A stretch of DNA of 64,000 nucleotides from Clostridia bacterium (GTDB lineage Bacteria > Bacillota > Clostridia > Oscillospirales > Acutalibacteraceae), in contig JAFSYP010000074.1 of the NCBI GenBank assembly GCA_017449935.1, forward strand, positions 1 to 64,000, written 5' to 3'. Shown here piece after piece: positions 8,623 through 16,860 of this stretch (positions are counted from its first letter, which is position 1; every line of letters starts with the position of its first letter). The translations under genes were made by a program, and so were the position numbers. A model generated the notes under the pieces. The model worked only from the letters and a program-made list of their open reading frames with translations. It did not search any database and was not told the DNA's origin.

Positions 8623-9729
8623 TTAACGGAGCGTTTTCTGCAGTCGCTTGTCTGCGCCGCAAAGAATCCGGAACGCGGTATCGTTCCCGATAAACAGATC
8701 GAGCAGCGCGAAATTCTTTTTCCGGATCAGCACGACCGGCAGATGCCATTCCCATCTGTCGCTTGTTTTGGGATCAAAATCCCGGATTGCGGATTTGTAA
8801 GGCTCGGTGTCGATAAACTCCAAAAAAGCCTGTTTGCGCGCCTGACGCGGATTCGGGTTGCCCTTGTGAAAGATATTCAAACGCATTTCGTCCATAACGA
8901 GCGACATCACGCGATGATCCCGGAAACGCGCCTCCACGTCGGCGTCGCCCGGAAACAGCGTATCGATGCATTTGCGCAGATGTCCGATCAGCGACACGGC
9001 CATGGCCGGAAAATCTCCGCTGTAACGGCGGGTGATCCCCTGCGCATTGTTGCGGTAAAAGTACATGACATAGGGCAGATACGCGATCTTTTCCGCGCGC
9101 GAATACACCCATGTATTGAAAACGCTGTCCTGCGCTTTCTTCTGCCCGGCAGGGAACAGTAGATCGTTTTTCACAAGAAACTCCTTGCGGTAGATCGCGC
9201 CCCATGCCGCATGGTAAAACACCCGATTCGACAGGCCGAACTGCGCGCTCTGACTCGGGTCCAGACAAAGACAGGAGATGCTGAATGCACGGCCCGCCTC
9301 GGCAGGCAGCTCGGTCAACTCGGAAACGGCGCAGGGCTGCTCCTCGTCCTTTTGTTCCGCAAACTTCAGCCGCTCGTGAAGAATGATGTCGAAATCCGCA
9401 CCGCAGAACCGCAGCGCAGTCTCGACAAAGTGATCCGACAGCAGATCGTCGCCGTCCGCAAAGAATATCCATTTGCCCGCGGCTTCCTCAATGGTGCGGT
9501 TGCGCACGCGGCTGAGCCCGCCGTTTTGGCCCATATTGATATAGCGCACACGGCTGTCCGACGCGGCATACTCCCGGCAGATCTCACCGGAATTGTTCGT
9601 GGAACAGTCGTCAATCAAAAGAAGCTCCGTTTCGTCCGTGAGCTGCCGGACCGCGCCCTCGATGAACGCACGCAAAAAGCCCTCGTCTATATTATAGACC
9701 GCCGCACCGATACTCAGTTCAACCGCCAT
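8623..9729 (-). CDS. GT2-family glycosyltransferase
   Basis: A 368-residue GT-A enzyme. The N-terminal catalytic domain (1-220) shows LSIGAAVYNI, LLLIDDCSTNNSG, NGGLSRVRNRTIE and the metal-binding FADGDD, all characteristic of inverting GT2 transferases. The C-terminal 150 residues are a variable region probably binding acceptor. It is the first gene of the leftward polysaccharide operon, with a promoter about 110-140 bp upstream at 9840-9867. Confidence 0.9.
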   Translation of the reverse strand: MAVELSIGAAVYNIDEGFLRAFIEGAVRQLTDETELLLIDDCSTNNSGEICREYAASDSRVRYINMGQNGGLSRVRNRTIEEAAGKWIFFADGDDLLSDHFVETALRFCGADFDIILHERLKFAEQKDEEQPCAVSELTELPAEAGRAFSISCLCLDPSQSAQFGLSNRVFYHAAWGAIYRKEFLVKNDLLFPAGQKKAQDSVFNTWVYSRAEKIAYLPYVMYFYRNNAQGITRRYSGDFPAMAVSLIGHLRKCIDTLFPGDADVEARFRDHRVMSLVMDEMRLNIFHKGNPNPRQARKQAFLEFIDTEPYKSAIRDFDPKTSDRWEWHLPVVLIRKKNFALLDLFIGNDTAFRILCGADKRLQKTLR

Positions 9730-9839
9730 AAACCATCCGCTCTTTTCCGTAAAGTATTAAGAATGAAAAAAAAGACACCAAAGCAGTCTGTTCATTCCGT
9801 TTTCGAAAAAAGAGAATCCGAAATAAATAAACCCTTAAT

Positions 9840-9867
9840 ATTATAGTCAAATCCGAAAAAAAATCAA
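9840..9867 (-). promoter_or_regulatory. Sigma-A promoter of the leftward polysaccharide operon
   Basis: On the minus strand TTGATT (9862-9867) is separated by 16 bp from TATAAT (9840-9845). It would start a transcript with an untranslated leader of about 100 nt before the GT2 gene. Confidence 0.6.
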
Positions 9868-9944
9868 GTGATTCGCGGAAAATAGCGGAAGATTCTGTCG
9901 AGATTCTGTCGAAGATCCCCGCATGCACGCACGAACCAATTGAC

Positions 9945-9973
9945 TTGACAACCATAATTCGGTACTGTATAAT
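9945..9973 (+). promoter_or_regulatory. Sigma-A promoter of the CDP-glycerol phosphotransferase gene
   Basis: Consensus TTGACA (9945-9950), 17-bp spacer and TATAAT (9968-9973), just upstream of the start at 10005. A direct repeat of AGATTCTGTCG lies upstream at about 9891-9912. Confidence 0.8.
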
Positions 9974-10004
9974 TATTTTCAATCAAAAATAAGCGAGGCA
10001 TTTT

Positions 10005-11174
10005 ATGTATAAGATCAAGAGATTATTCGTCTATATCCGCGTTTTTCTGACCTTGATCGCCGCGGAGATCGCCGGCGTTTTCGTAAAGCGCAGCAGCAGA
10101 TACAAGGACCTTTGGATCGTTTCCGAGAGGGGCATGGACGCGCGGGACAACGGCTATCACTTTTTCAAGTATCTGCGTACGGCGCATCCGCAGATCAACG
10201 CCGTTTACATCATCTCCGGAAAATCGCCCGACTGCGTGAAGGTCGCGCCGCTCGGAACGATAGTCGAATACGGGAGCTTCCGGCATTATTTGTGCTATAT
10301 TCTGGCGCAGGTCAGGATCAGCACCCATATCGACGGCTATTCGCCGGACATTCTCTTTTTCCACAAGTTCGGAAAGTTCTTCCCGGACAAGTCGAAAAAA
10401 GTGTTTCTGCAGCACGGCATCATCCGGGACGATCTGGCGTTCTGCCACGCGGATCAAACGAACATCGACATGTTCGTCTGCTCGGCGGTGCCGGAATACG
10501 ATTTCATCGACAAGACGTTCGGCTATAAAAAGGGCGTGCTGCAGCTGACAGGCCTTTGCCGATACGACAATCTGAAAAAAACGGACGAACCCACGCGCAG
10601 GATTCTGCTGATGCCCACATGGCGCTCCGCGCTGCGCACCTGCAGCAGGCGCACGTTCCTGGAGAGCGACTACTTTAAAGCATACAACGCGTTTCTGAAC
10701 AGCGAAAAGCTGTCCGCGCTGCTGCGGGAATTCGATTACGAGCTGATCTTCTATCCGCACTACGAAGTGCAGCGCTTTCTCGACTGCTTCCGGTGCGGCG
10801 ACGCGAGGGTGCAGATCGCCGATTTCGGCCACTACGACGTGCAGGATCTGCTGATCCGCAGCGACATTCTCGTCACGGATTATTCCAGCGTGCTGTTTGA
10901 TTTCGGCTATATGCGCAAGCCGATGGTGTATTATCAGTTTGACAAAGCGACCTACAACGCCGAGCACTACAAAAAAGGATACTTCGACGAAGCCGAGAAC
11001 GGATTCGGCGACGTTGCACTGACGGAAGACGACGCGATCGAAAGCCTTCGGCATATCCTCGAAAACGGTTTGCGGCCGGACGAAAAATATCTGCGGAACA
11101 TGAACGCTTTTTTCAAATTCAACGATACGAACAACTGCCGGCGCGTTTATGAGGCGATCTGCAAGCTGCTGTAA
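10005..11174 (+). CDS. CDP-glycerol:glycerophosphotransferase (TagB/TagF-like)
   Basis: A 389-residue protein of the PF04464 family, which transfers polyol phosphate from CDP-activated donors to wall teichoic acid or polysaccharide. Residues 10-30 form a membrane-associating segment. Motifs are VFLQHGIIRDD (catalytic-type histidine), LLMPTWRS, LIFYPHYE and LVTDYSSVLFDFGYMRKPMVYY, all typical of the family. It is alone under its own promoter and converges on the flippase gene 8 bp downstream. It implies the surface polymer carries glycerol- or ribitol-phosphate, although the CDP-glycerol synthesis gene is not in this window. Confidence 0.9.
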   Translation: MYKIKRLFVYIRVFLTLIAAEIAGVFVKRSSRYKDLWIVSERGMDARDNGYHFFKYLRTAHPQINAVYIISGKSPDCVKVAPLGTIVEYGSFRHYLCYILAQVRISTHIDGYSPDILFFHKFGKFFPDKSKKVFLQHGIIRDDLAFCHADQTNIDMFVCSAVPEYDFIDKTFGYKKGVLQLTGLCRYDNLKKTDEPTRRILLMPTWRSALRTCSRRTFLESDYFKAYNAFLNSEKLSALLREFDYELIFYPHYEVQRFLDCFRCGDARVQIADFGHYDVQDLLIRSDILVTDYSSVLFDFGYMRKPMVYYQFDKATYNAEHYKKGYFDEAENGFGDVALTEDDAIESLRHILENGLRPDEKYLRNMNAFFKFNDTNNCRRVYEAICKLL

Positions 11175-11181
11175 ATAGGAG

Positions 11182-12738
11182 TCAATTCTTTTTAGGCGTC
11201 AGTTTAGCCTGCAGTTTGCCAAGACCCGCCAGTTTCAGCGCGAACGCGATCGACGGCTTGAATTCCGGCAGGAAGAAGCTGCCTGCGGCAAAGACGGCGA
11301 CGGACACGACCGAGCCGATGATCCCGTAAACGATCAGCGCCGGTATGCCCTGAAGACCGATCTTTCCGCATATGACGTAGCAGATTGCGCCGGCGGCCGC
11401 GGTCAGCAGCCAGGACCACAGGAGCTTGAGCATATACTTCGACTGCTTTTCCTCGGTGAAATAATGCTTGAACAGGATCCTCGTTCCCCATGTGCCTTCG
11501 ATGAACACGATGCAGAAGATCGTGGAGAACATCACGCCGCTGACGCCGATGAAGCGAACGAGAAGGATGTTCAGCGTGAGATTGACGACCGTTTCCACGA
11601 TCGGCCTGTACCGATCCTGCCACCAAAGCCCCGCCGCCTGGCGGTACAGATGGCACACCCGGCAGAAGTGCGTTGCGAAGAAATAGATGCAGAAGATGAC
11701 CATGATCGAATCGCCGAACATCATCTTTTTGCCGACCCACAGCTTGATGAACGGCTGCAGACATCCGACGAGACACACGGTCAGCCACGACGTCAGGAAT
11801 ATATACAGAAGCTGCAGCTTGTTGAAGTCTGCATAGTTTTTCGCTTTGGATTCGACCACGATCGAGTTGCCGACCGACGCCGTGACGCTGTTCGATACCA
11901 GGATCATGATGCCGGAAATGGCGTTGATGACGTAATAGTAGGTGTTGTATTTCGCGAGGATCGTCAAGCCGAGAAACGCCGACAGCACGATGCTGTCCAA
12001 GGAATTTCGGAAGACGAAGCTCACCTTATGCAGGAACATGCCCGCCACGCGCTTTTTGATGTTTTCGATCTCGGATTTCGGCACCGAGCCCTCGCACTTG
12101 TACTGCGGGTACATTCTGTTGGAGATGATATAGAGCGCGAGATTCTTTGCGATCGTGGACAGCGGCAGGACGATCGAATAAAAGTAGTAGCTGCGAAACA
12201 GGATGATCGCGATCACCTGCACGACCGTCGCGCCGACCTTGAAGATCGAGTAGATGTTGTTGTTGATCGAGTATTGCTGATCGGCCGTAAACAGCGACGA
12301 GCGGTACGCAAACAGCAGATAGGACAGCACCGTGTTGCCGAGGTTGATGAAGAAGAGCACGTACAGGTTGATCCCTTCCGGCAGATCCTTATGGACAATG
12401 AGCGGCAGAAACGGCGTGATCGCGAGGCCAAGGACCGTCATGATCAGCGCGATCCAGCGATAGACGGTGCGGTACAGCCGCAGCAGCGCGCAGACGGCCG
12501 GCGTGTCGTTTTCCGCCAGCGGCTTGTACATGCTGTACACCATCGCCGCGCTGATGCCCAGCTCCGTAAGCGACAGGATCTGCAAAATGGATACAAACAG
12601 GCTGTCCAGTCCGAGATAGACCTCGCCCAGATATTTGATCAGCACCGTCCGCATAATGAAATTGGCCAGCATGATGACCAGCTTGTTGATGACGGATGTG
12701 ATGATGTTTCGTCTTGCGTGTTGTGTTCTTGTTGCCAT
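11182..12738 (-). CDS. Polysaccharide flippase (Wzx/MATE-like)
   Basis: A 518-residue integral membrane protein with about 12-14 hydrophobic segments. The N-terminus, with NIITSVINKLVIMLANFIMR and GEVYLGLDSLFVSILQILSL, matches the oligosaccharide flippases that move undecaprenyl-linked repeat units outward (PF01943/PF13440 group). It is downstream of, and 14 nt from, the GT4 gene that starts at 13874, and is probably cotranscribed with it. GAGAG precedes the start ATG. Confidence 0.88.
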   Translation of the reverse strand: MATRTQHARRNIITSVINKLVIMLANFIMRTVLIKYLGEVYLGLDSLFVSILQILSLTELGISAAMVYSMYKPLAENDTPAVCALLRLYRTVYRWIALIMTVLGLAITPFLPLIVHKDLPEGINLYVLFFINLGNTVLSYLLFAYRSSLFTADQQYSINNNIYSIFKVGATVVQVIAIILFRSYYFYSIVLPLSTIAKNLALYIISNRMYPQYKCEGSVPKSEIENIKKRVAGMFLHKVSFVFRNSLDSIVLSAFLGLTILAKYNTYYYVINAISGIMILVSNSVTASVGNSIVVESKAKNYADFNKLQLLYIFLTSWLTVCLVGCLQPFIKLWVGKKMMFGDSIMVIFCIYFFATHFCRVCHLYRQAAGLWWQDRYRPIVETVVNLTLNILLVRFIGVSGVMFSTIFCIVFIEGTWGTRILFKHYFTEEKQSKYMLKLLWSWLLTAAAGAICYVICGKIGLQGIPALIVYGIIGSVVSVAVFAAGSFFLPEFKPSIAFALKLAGLGKLQAKLTPKKN

Positions 12739-12752
12739 GTTCTCTCAACCCA

Positions 12753-13874
12753 TCAAAGCGACTTGTATATTTCGAGCGTTCTGTCGGTGATGCCGTCCCA
12801 GTCGTATCTTTCGATCAGCTCGGCGCGTTTTTTCTGTGTCTGTTCGGGGGAGGCGTCCGGCTTGAAATCCTGATCCCGCAGTTCCTCGTGCGCAAGGCAG
12901 TACGTCAGCGCCTGCGTCAGTGAATCGACGTTCCCGTGCAGGAAGGAATTGCCGTATCCGTCGAGGCAGTCGATGTTTTCCGGGATGTCGCTGACGAGCA
13001 CGCGCGCGTTGTAGCCGACCGCTTCCAGCAGGCTCATCGGCATACCCTCGAGATCGCTTGGCAGGACGTACACGTAGCAGTTGGAAAACAGCTCGGAGAG
13101 CGTTTTGCCGCTGACGAAGCCGGTAAACAGGATATTTTCCTGACCCTTTGCTTTTTCCAGAACGGAGCGGATGTAGTCCGTCTGCGCTTCGATGTTTCCC
13201 GCGATCACGAGCTTCTTGTCCGTGTGCAGCGCTTTATACGCTTCGAGCAGATAATCGAGTCCTTTTTCCGGCGTGAGCCGCGCTAAGAACAGGATGTAAC
13301 CGTTTTTCTCCAAGCCGAAGCGGCTGCGGATGAGATCCGGCTCCTCCGGCGTGACGCGGACGATCCCGTTGGGGACGAACACCGCGTCGCAGTCATACGT
13401 TTCCTTGAAATAGTTCTTGACATTCTGCGAAAGCACGATGACGCGGTCCGCGTATTTTGCCGCCATCTTTTCGCCGAACAGGATATATTTGGAAGCGAAG
13501 CCGCCCCACTTGTTGCGCTGCCAGTCCAGCCCGTGGATCGTCGCGACGACCTTCTTGCCGAAGATCTTTGCCAGCGGGATCATCGCGCACGGCCCCTCGG
13601 CGTGATAATGCACCACGTCGTATTTTTTCGGGATGCACCGCAGCGTGGCGAAAAGCGAGTAAACCATTGCGTTCAGCGCCGAGTGCCGGAACGTGCGCAC
13701 CTCGACGATTTTGACGCCCCGGTATTCGCGCAGCTTTTCTTCCCCGCAGTACCGGTTATAGGCGACGACCTCGTGTCCCTTTTCCGCCATCCGTGAACTC
13801 AATTCCTCGACGACGACCTCGACGCCGCCGCTTCTGGACGGTATGCGTTTGTGCCCGAGCATGGCAATTTTCAT
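12753..13874 (-). CDS. GT4-family glycosyltransferase with rhamnosyltransferase-type N-domain
   Basis: A 373-residue GT-B enzyme. The N-terminus MKIAMLGHKRIPSRSGGVEV matches the DUF1972-type N-domain of rhamnosyl- and glucosyltransferases, and the C-domain contains ILFLARLTPEKGLDYLLEA and LPSDLEGMPMSLLEAVGYN. Donor identity is unknown. ATG at 13874 is preferred over an upstream in-frame TTG because it matches the family start and follows a GGGGG stretch. It begins a two-gene leftward unit with the flippase under the promoter at 13963-13991. Confidence 0.88.
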   Translation of the reverse strand: MKIAMLGHKRIPSRSGGVEVVVEELSSRMAEKGHEVVAYNRYCGEEKLREYRGVKIVEVRTFRHSALNAMVYSLFATLRCIPKKYDVVHYHAEGPCAMIPLAKIFGKKVVATIHGLDWQRNKWGGFASKYILFGEKMAAKYADRVIVLSQNVKNYFKETYDCDAVFVPNGIVRVTPEEPDLIRSRFGLEKNGYILFLARLTPEKGLDYLLEAYKALHTDKKLVIAGNIEAQTDYIRSVLEKAKGQENILFTGFVSGKTLSELFSNCYVYVLPSDLEGMPMSLLEAVGYNARVLVSDIPENIDCLDGYGNSFLHGNVDSLTQALTYCLAHEELRDQDFKPDASPEQTQKKRAELIERYDWDGITDRTLEIYKSL

Positions 13875-13962
13875 AGTGAAAGCCCCCAATTGTTTTGTGT
13901 GATCGGACGGGACGATGCTTTTTCGACCGATGCTTCCCGTCCTTTTTTCAAATACACCAAAT

Positions 13963-13991
13963 ATTATAACATATTCCTATACAAGAATCAA
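13963..13991 (-). promoter_or_regulatory. Sigma-A promoter of the GT4-flippase unit
   Basis: On the minus strand TTGATT (13986-13991), 17-bp spacer, TATAAT (13963-13968). The same AT-rich region must also hold the promoter of the divergent gene starting at 14029, where no equally good match is seen. Confidence 0.7.
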
Positions 13992-14028
13992 CAAAAAAAG
14001 ACCAGAAAGCGGTATGAACGGAGGAAAT

Positions 14029-15213
14029 ATGAAAGATTCTATCAAAATCGAGCGGCCGGAGCAGTGCTGCGGGTGCGGCGCGTGCGTCAATGTTTGTGCG
14101 CACAATGCCATCGTCATGCGCGAAGACCGGGCGGGATTTATGTATCCGGCGGTGGAGGAAGACCTGTGCGTGCGATGCGGCCGATGCGTCGACGTCTGCG
14201 TGTTCTCCGAAAAACAGAAGGGCGCTAACGGCGAGAGCGCGGTGTACGCAGCCGTGAACCGCGACAGCGAAGTTCTGCGGGGATCGTCCTCCGGCGGCGT
14301 CTTTTCGGCGCTGGCCGGCGCGGTGCTGGAAAAAGGCGGCGTTGTGTTCGGCGCGGCGTGGACCGACGGTCTGACGCTCGCGCATATCGGCGTCGAAAAC
14401 GAGGCGGCGCTTTCCCGGCTGCGCGGCTCCAAATATGTGCAAAGCTCGACCGGCGATACGTTCCGGCAGGTAAAAAAACTGCTGGGCGAGGGCAGGACGG
14501 TGTGTTACGCCGGTACGCCCTGCCAGATCGCCGGGCTCAAGGCGTTTCTCGGCAAGGAGCAGGAGAACCTGCTGACGGTCGATCTCGTCTGCCACGGCGT
14601 GCCGAGCATGAAGATGCTGCGGGACGACCTGTCGTATGTGACGGGCGGAAAGCTCGACGACGTCGAAGACGTCCGGTTCCGGGACAAGCGCTGCGGCTGG
14701 GGCACGAAAGGCTCCGTCGCGGTCGGCGGTTCGACGATCCGGTATGACGCGGGCACGTCGCCGTACTATTTCTATTTCCTGAAAGGGGAGGTCTACCGCG
14801 AGAGCTGCTATCACTGCCGTTTCCCGTCCGAGGGACGGCAGGGGGACATCACGCTGGGCGATTACTGGGGCGTGCGGGAAGCGCTGCTTTCCCAAATGGA
14901 CGGCGTCGATCCGGACATGGGCGTGTCGTGCGTGCTGGTCAATACCGAGAAGGGCAGGCAGTGGTTCGAGGCGGTCGCGCCGACGCTGTCGGTCGCGCCT
15001 TCGGACAGGCAGAGCGCGGAGCGGCGCAACAAACAGCTGACCAGTCACAGCGTACCGCTGCCGGAGCATCAGGCGCTGCTGGACGGGTATCTCGAAAAGG
15101 GGTATGCCGCGTTCCGGGACGGCAGTAAAAAGCACGTCAAGGATCATCTTGTCCGGACGGCCAAAAATATGATCCCGCCGAAGATCAAACGAAAACTGCG
15201 CGAAATGCTGTAA
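14029..15213 (+). CDS. Iron-sulfur protein with coenzyme F420 hydrogenase beta-subunit domain
   Basis: A 394-residue protein. The N-terminus carries two 4Fe-4S motifs: CxxCxxCxxxC at residues 13-23 and again at 47-57. They are followed by the F420 hydrogenase/dehydrogenase beta N- and C-terminal domains (SSGGVFSAL, GTPCQIAGLKAFL, DLVCHGVPS, GDITLGDYWG). In Firmicutes and Bacteroidetes this architecture is frequent in polysaccharide loci next to pyruvyl transferases, where it is a flavin/Fe-S redox protein of unknown substrate; use of F420 itself is unlikely here. ATG at 14029 is preceded by GGAGG 4 nt upstream; an in-frame ATG at 14014 is the alternative. Confidence 0.85.
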   Translation: MKDSIKIERPEQCCGCGACVNVCAHNAIVMREDRAGFMYPAVEEDLCVRCGRCVDVCVFSEKQKGANGESAVYAAVNRDSEVLRGSSSGGVFSALAGAVLEKGGVVFGAAWTDGLTLAHIGVENEAALSRLRGSKYVQSSTGDTFRQVKKLLGEGRTVCYAGTPCQIAGLKAFLGKEQENLLTVDLVCHGVPSMKMLRDDLSYVTGGKLDDVEDVRFRDKRCGWGTKGSVAVGGSTIRYDAGTSPYYFYFLKGEVYRESCYHCRFPSEGRQGDITLGDYWGVREALLSQMDGVDPDMGVSCVLVNTEKGRQWFEAVAPTLSVAPSDRQSAERRNKQLTSHSVPLPEHQALLDGYLEKGYAAFRDGSKKHVKDHLVRTAKNMIPPKIKRKLREML

Positions 15214-15218
15214 AAGAC

Positions 15219-15246
15219 TTGACAAACCGGATAATTGTGTTATAAT
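15219..15246 (+). promoter_or_regulatory. Sigma-A promoter of the dehydrogenase-sugar transferase unit
   Basis: TTGACA (15219-15224), 16-bp spacer, TATAAT (15241-15246), starting five bases after the stop of the preceding gene. Confidence 0.8.
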
Positions 15247-15289
15247 ATTATTCTATGCAAGAACATTATGTTATGAGAGGAGTATTTTC

Positions 15290-16057
15290 ATGAGAGAGAG
15301 AAAGGTCGGCATCATCGGATTGGGCCATGTCGGCGGTTCGATGCATCAACTGTTCACAGACGCAGTCGTTTTTGACGAAGTGAAGGGGATCGGCACCAGA
15401 GAAGCGATCAATGCGTGTTCGATCGCGTTTGTCTGTGTCCCGACGCCCAGAGCCGAGGACGGACACTGTGATACATCTATCGTGGAATACGTTTTGAATT
15501 GGGTAGAGAGCGACGTGATCGTTCTGCGCTCGACGATCCCCGTCGGCTTTACGGACAAGTGGGCCGAAAAGACCGGCAAAAAGATCGTGTTCCAGCCGGA
15601 ATACTACGGCGAGACGATCGCGCATCCGTTCGCGGACCCGCACAACAGAAACTGGATCACGATCGGCGGTGCCGAAGACGCGACCGAAAAGGTCGCCGAG
15701 TTGTACCAGACCGTGTTCACGTCCGAGCTGTTCATCAATCAGGTGGATGCCAAGACCGCGGAGCTGGCGAAGTATATGGAGAACTGCTTCCTGGCGACGA
15801 AGGTCACGTTCTGCAACCAGTTCTATGACATCGCCGAGGCCATGGGCGTGAATTACAACAAGCTGCGCGAGACGTGGCTTCTGGACCCGCGCATCGGCAG
15901 AAGCCATACGTTCGTGTATCCGGACAACCGCGGCTACGGCGGTTCCTGCCTGCCGAAGGATCTGTCCGCCACGCTCTATCAGGCGAAGGAGCTCGGTGTC
16001 GAGGTCCCGCTGCTGCAGTCCGTATGGGACACGAACGGTCTGTATCGTAAAGACTGA
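15290..16057 (+). CDS. Compact UDP-glucose/GDP-mannose dehydrogenase-like protein
   Basis: A 255-residue NAD-dependent nucleotide-sugar dehydrogenase homologue. The Rossmann start VGIIGLGHVGGSM, the segment AFVCVPTP, LRSTIPVGFTDKW and the catalytic-cysteine motif GYGGSCLPKDL are present. Family members such as Ugd are about 390-440 residues; this one has a shortened nucleotide-binding domain and stops after the central helical domain, so the C-terminal UDP-binding domain is missing. Either it is a real minimal subfamily with a different substrate or it is partial. There is no frameshift sign, and a good GAGAGGAG site lies 8 nt before the ATG. Confidence 0.8.
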   Translation: MRERKVGIIGLGHVGGSMHQLFTDAVVFDEVKGIGTREAINACSIAFVCVPTPRAEDGHCDTSIVEYVLNWVESDVIVLRSTIPVGFTDKWAEKTGKKIVFQPEYYGETIAHPFADPHNRNWITIGGAEDATEKVAELYQTVFTSELFINQVDAKTAELAKYMENCFLATKVTFCNQFYDIAEAMGVNYNKLRETWLLDPRIGRSHTFVYPDNRGYGGSCLPKDLSATLYQAKELGVEVPLLQSVWDTNGLYRKD

Positions 16058-16109
16058 GACGGCATACATATACTAAAGATACTGAACCGAGAGCAAGGAG
16101 CCGATCGAA

Positions 16110-16792
16110 ATGGTATATCTGGAACGCGGCAAGATTGACGAAGAAACAGAAAAAAAACTGAACGAAATGTTGAACAACAAATCGTTCCTTACATATTGGA
16201 AAAAAAGCGTGCGTTCGACATCGTCGTTTGTTCCGTATTGCTGGCTGTGGCGGCGATCCCCATGGGGCTGGTCGCGCTGGCGATCTATATCGACGACCCG
16301 CACGGCAGTCCGTTCTATAAGCAAATCCGCATCGGGCGTCACGGCGAAGAGTTTTATATGTACAAATTCCGCACCATGTATGTCGACGCGGACAAACGCC
16401 GCGCCGAGCTGATGGATCAGAACGAGATGGACGGCCCTGTGTTCAAGATCAAGGACGACCCGCGCATCACGCGGCTGGGCAAATACCTGCGCAAGCTGTC
16501 CGTGGACGAACTGCCGCAGCTGTTCAACGTGCTGCGCGGAAACATGAGCTTGGTCGGGCCGCGTCCGCCTCTTCCGGGCGAAGTGGAGGAATACACGGAC
16601 TACCATAAGCTGCGCTTGATCGTGACGCCGGGCATCACCTGCGACTGGCAGATCGCGGACAACCGCAACGACATCCCCTTCGACAAGTGGGTCGAGATGG
16701 ACCTGAATTACATCGAGCACCGCACGACGTGGGGCGATCTGAAGATCATCTTCAGAACGCCGTTCGCCATGCTGTCCGCCACGGGCAGATAA
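16110..16792 (+). CDS. Priming sugar transferase (WbaP/EpsL-type), interrupted by a frameshift at an A7 tract
   Basis: Phosphoglycosyltransferase that starts a repeat unit by moving a sugar-1-phosphate to undecaprenyl phosphate at the membrane. The catalytic body (16196-16792) has a membrane segment followed by MYKFRTM, DDPRITRLGKYLRK, SVDELPQLFNVLRG and MSLVGPRPPLPGE, all hallmarks of PF02397. The only convincing start, ATG at 16110 with AAGGAG 9 nt upstream, is in another frame: it encodes about 30 residues and then reaches AAAAAAA at 16200-16206. One extra A, or a -1 ribosomal slip there, would give a continuous protein of about 228 residues. The body's own in-frame start is a TTG without a binding site. 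Confidence 0.8.
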
Positions 16793-16809
16793 GCGCTTTC
16801 GCAAGCAAG

Positions 16810-16848
16810 AAAAAGCCTCTCATGATGCAAAGTCATGGGAGGCTTTTT
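16810..16848. terminator. Bidirectional rho-independent terminator
   Basis: A 16-bp stem with one G-U pair (16810-16825 with 16833-16848) flanked by an A-run on the left and a T-run on the right, between the convergent sugar transferase and diguanylate cyclase genes. Confidence 0.9.
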
Positions 16849-16860
16849 GATGGGCGGATC

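Noticed and set aside
14029..15213. True coenzyme F420-reducing hydrogenase subunit
   Set aside because: No hydrogenase partners or F420 genes are present; this architecture is common in polysaccharide loci of organisms without F420.
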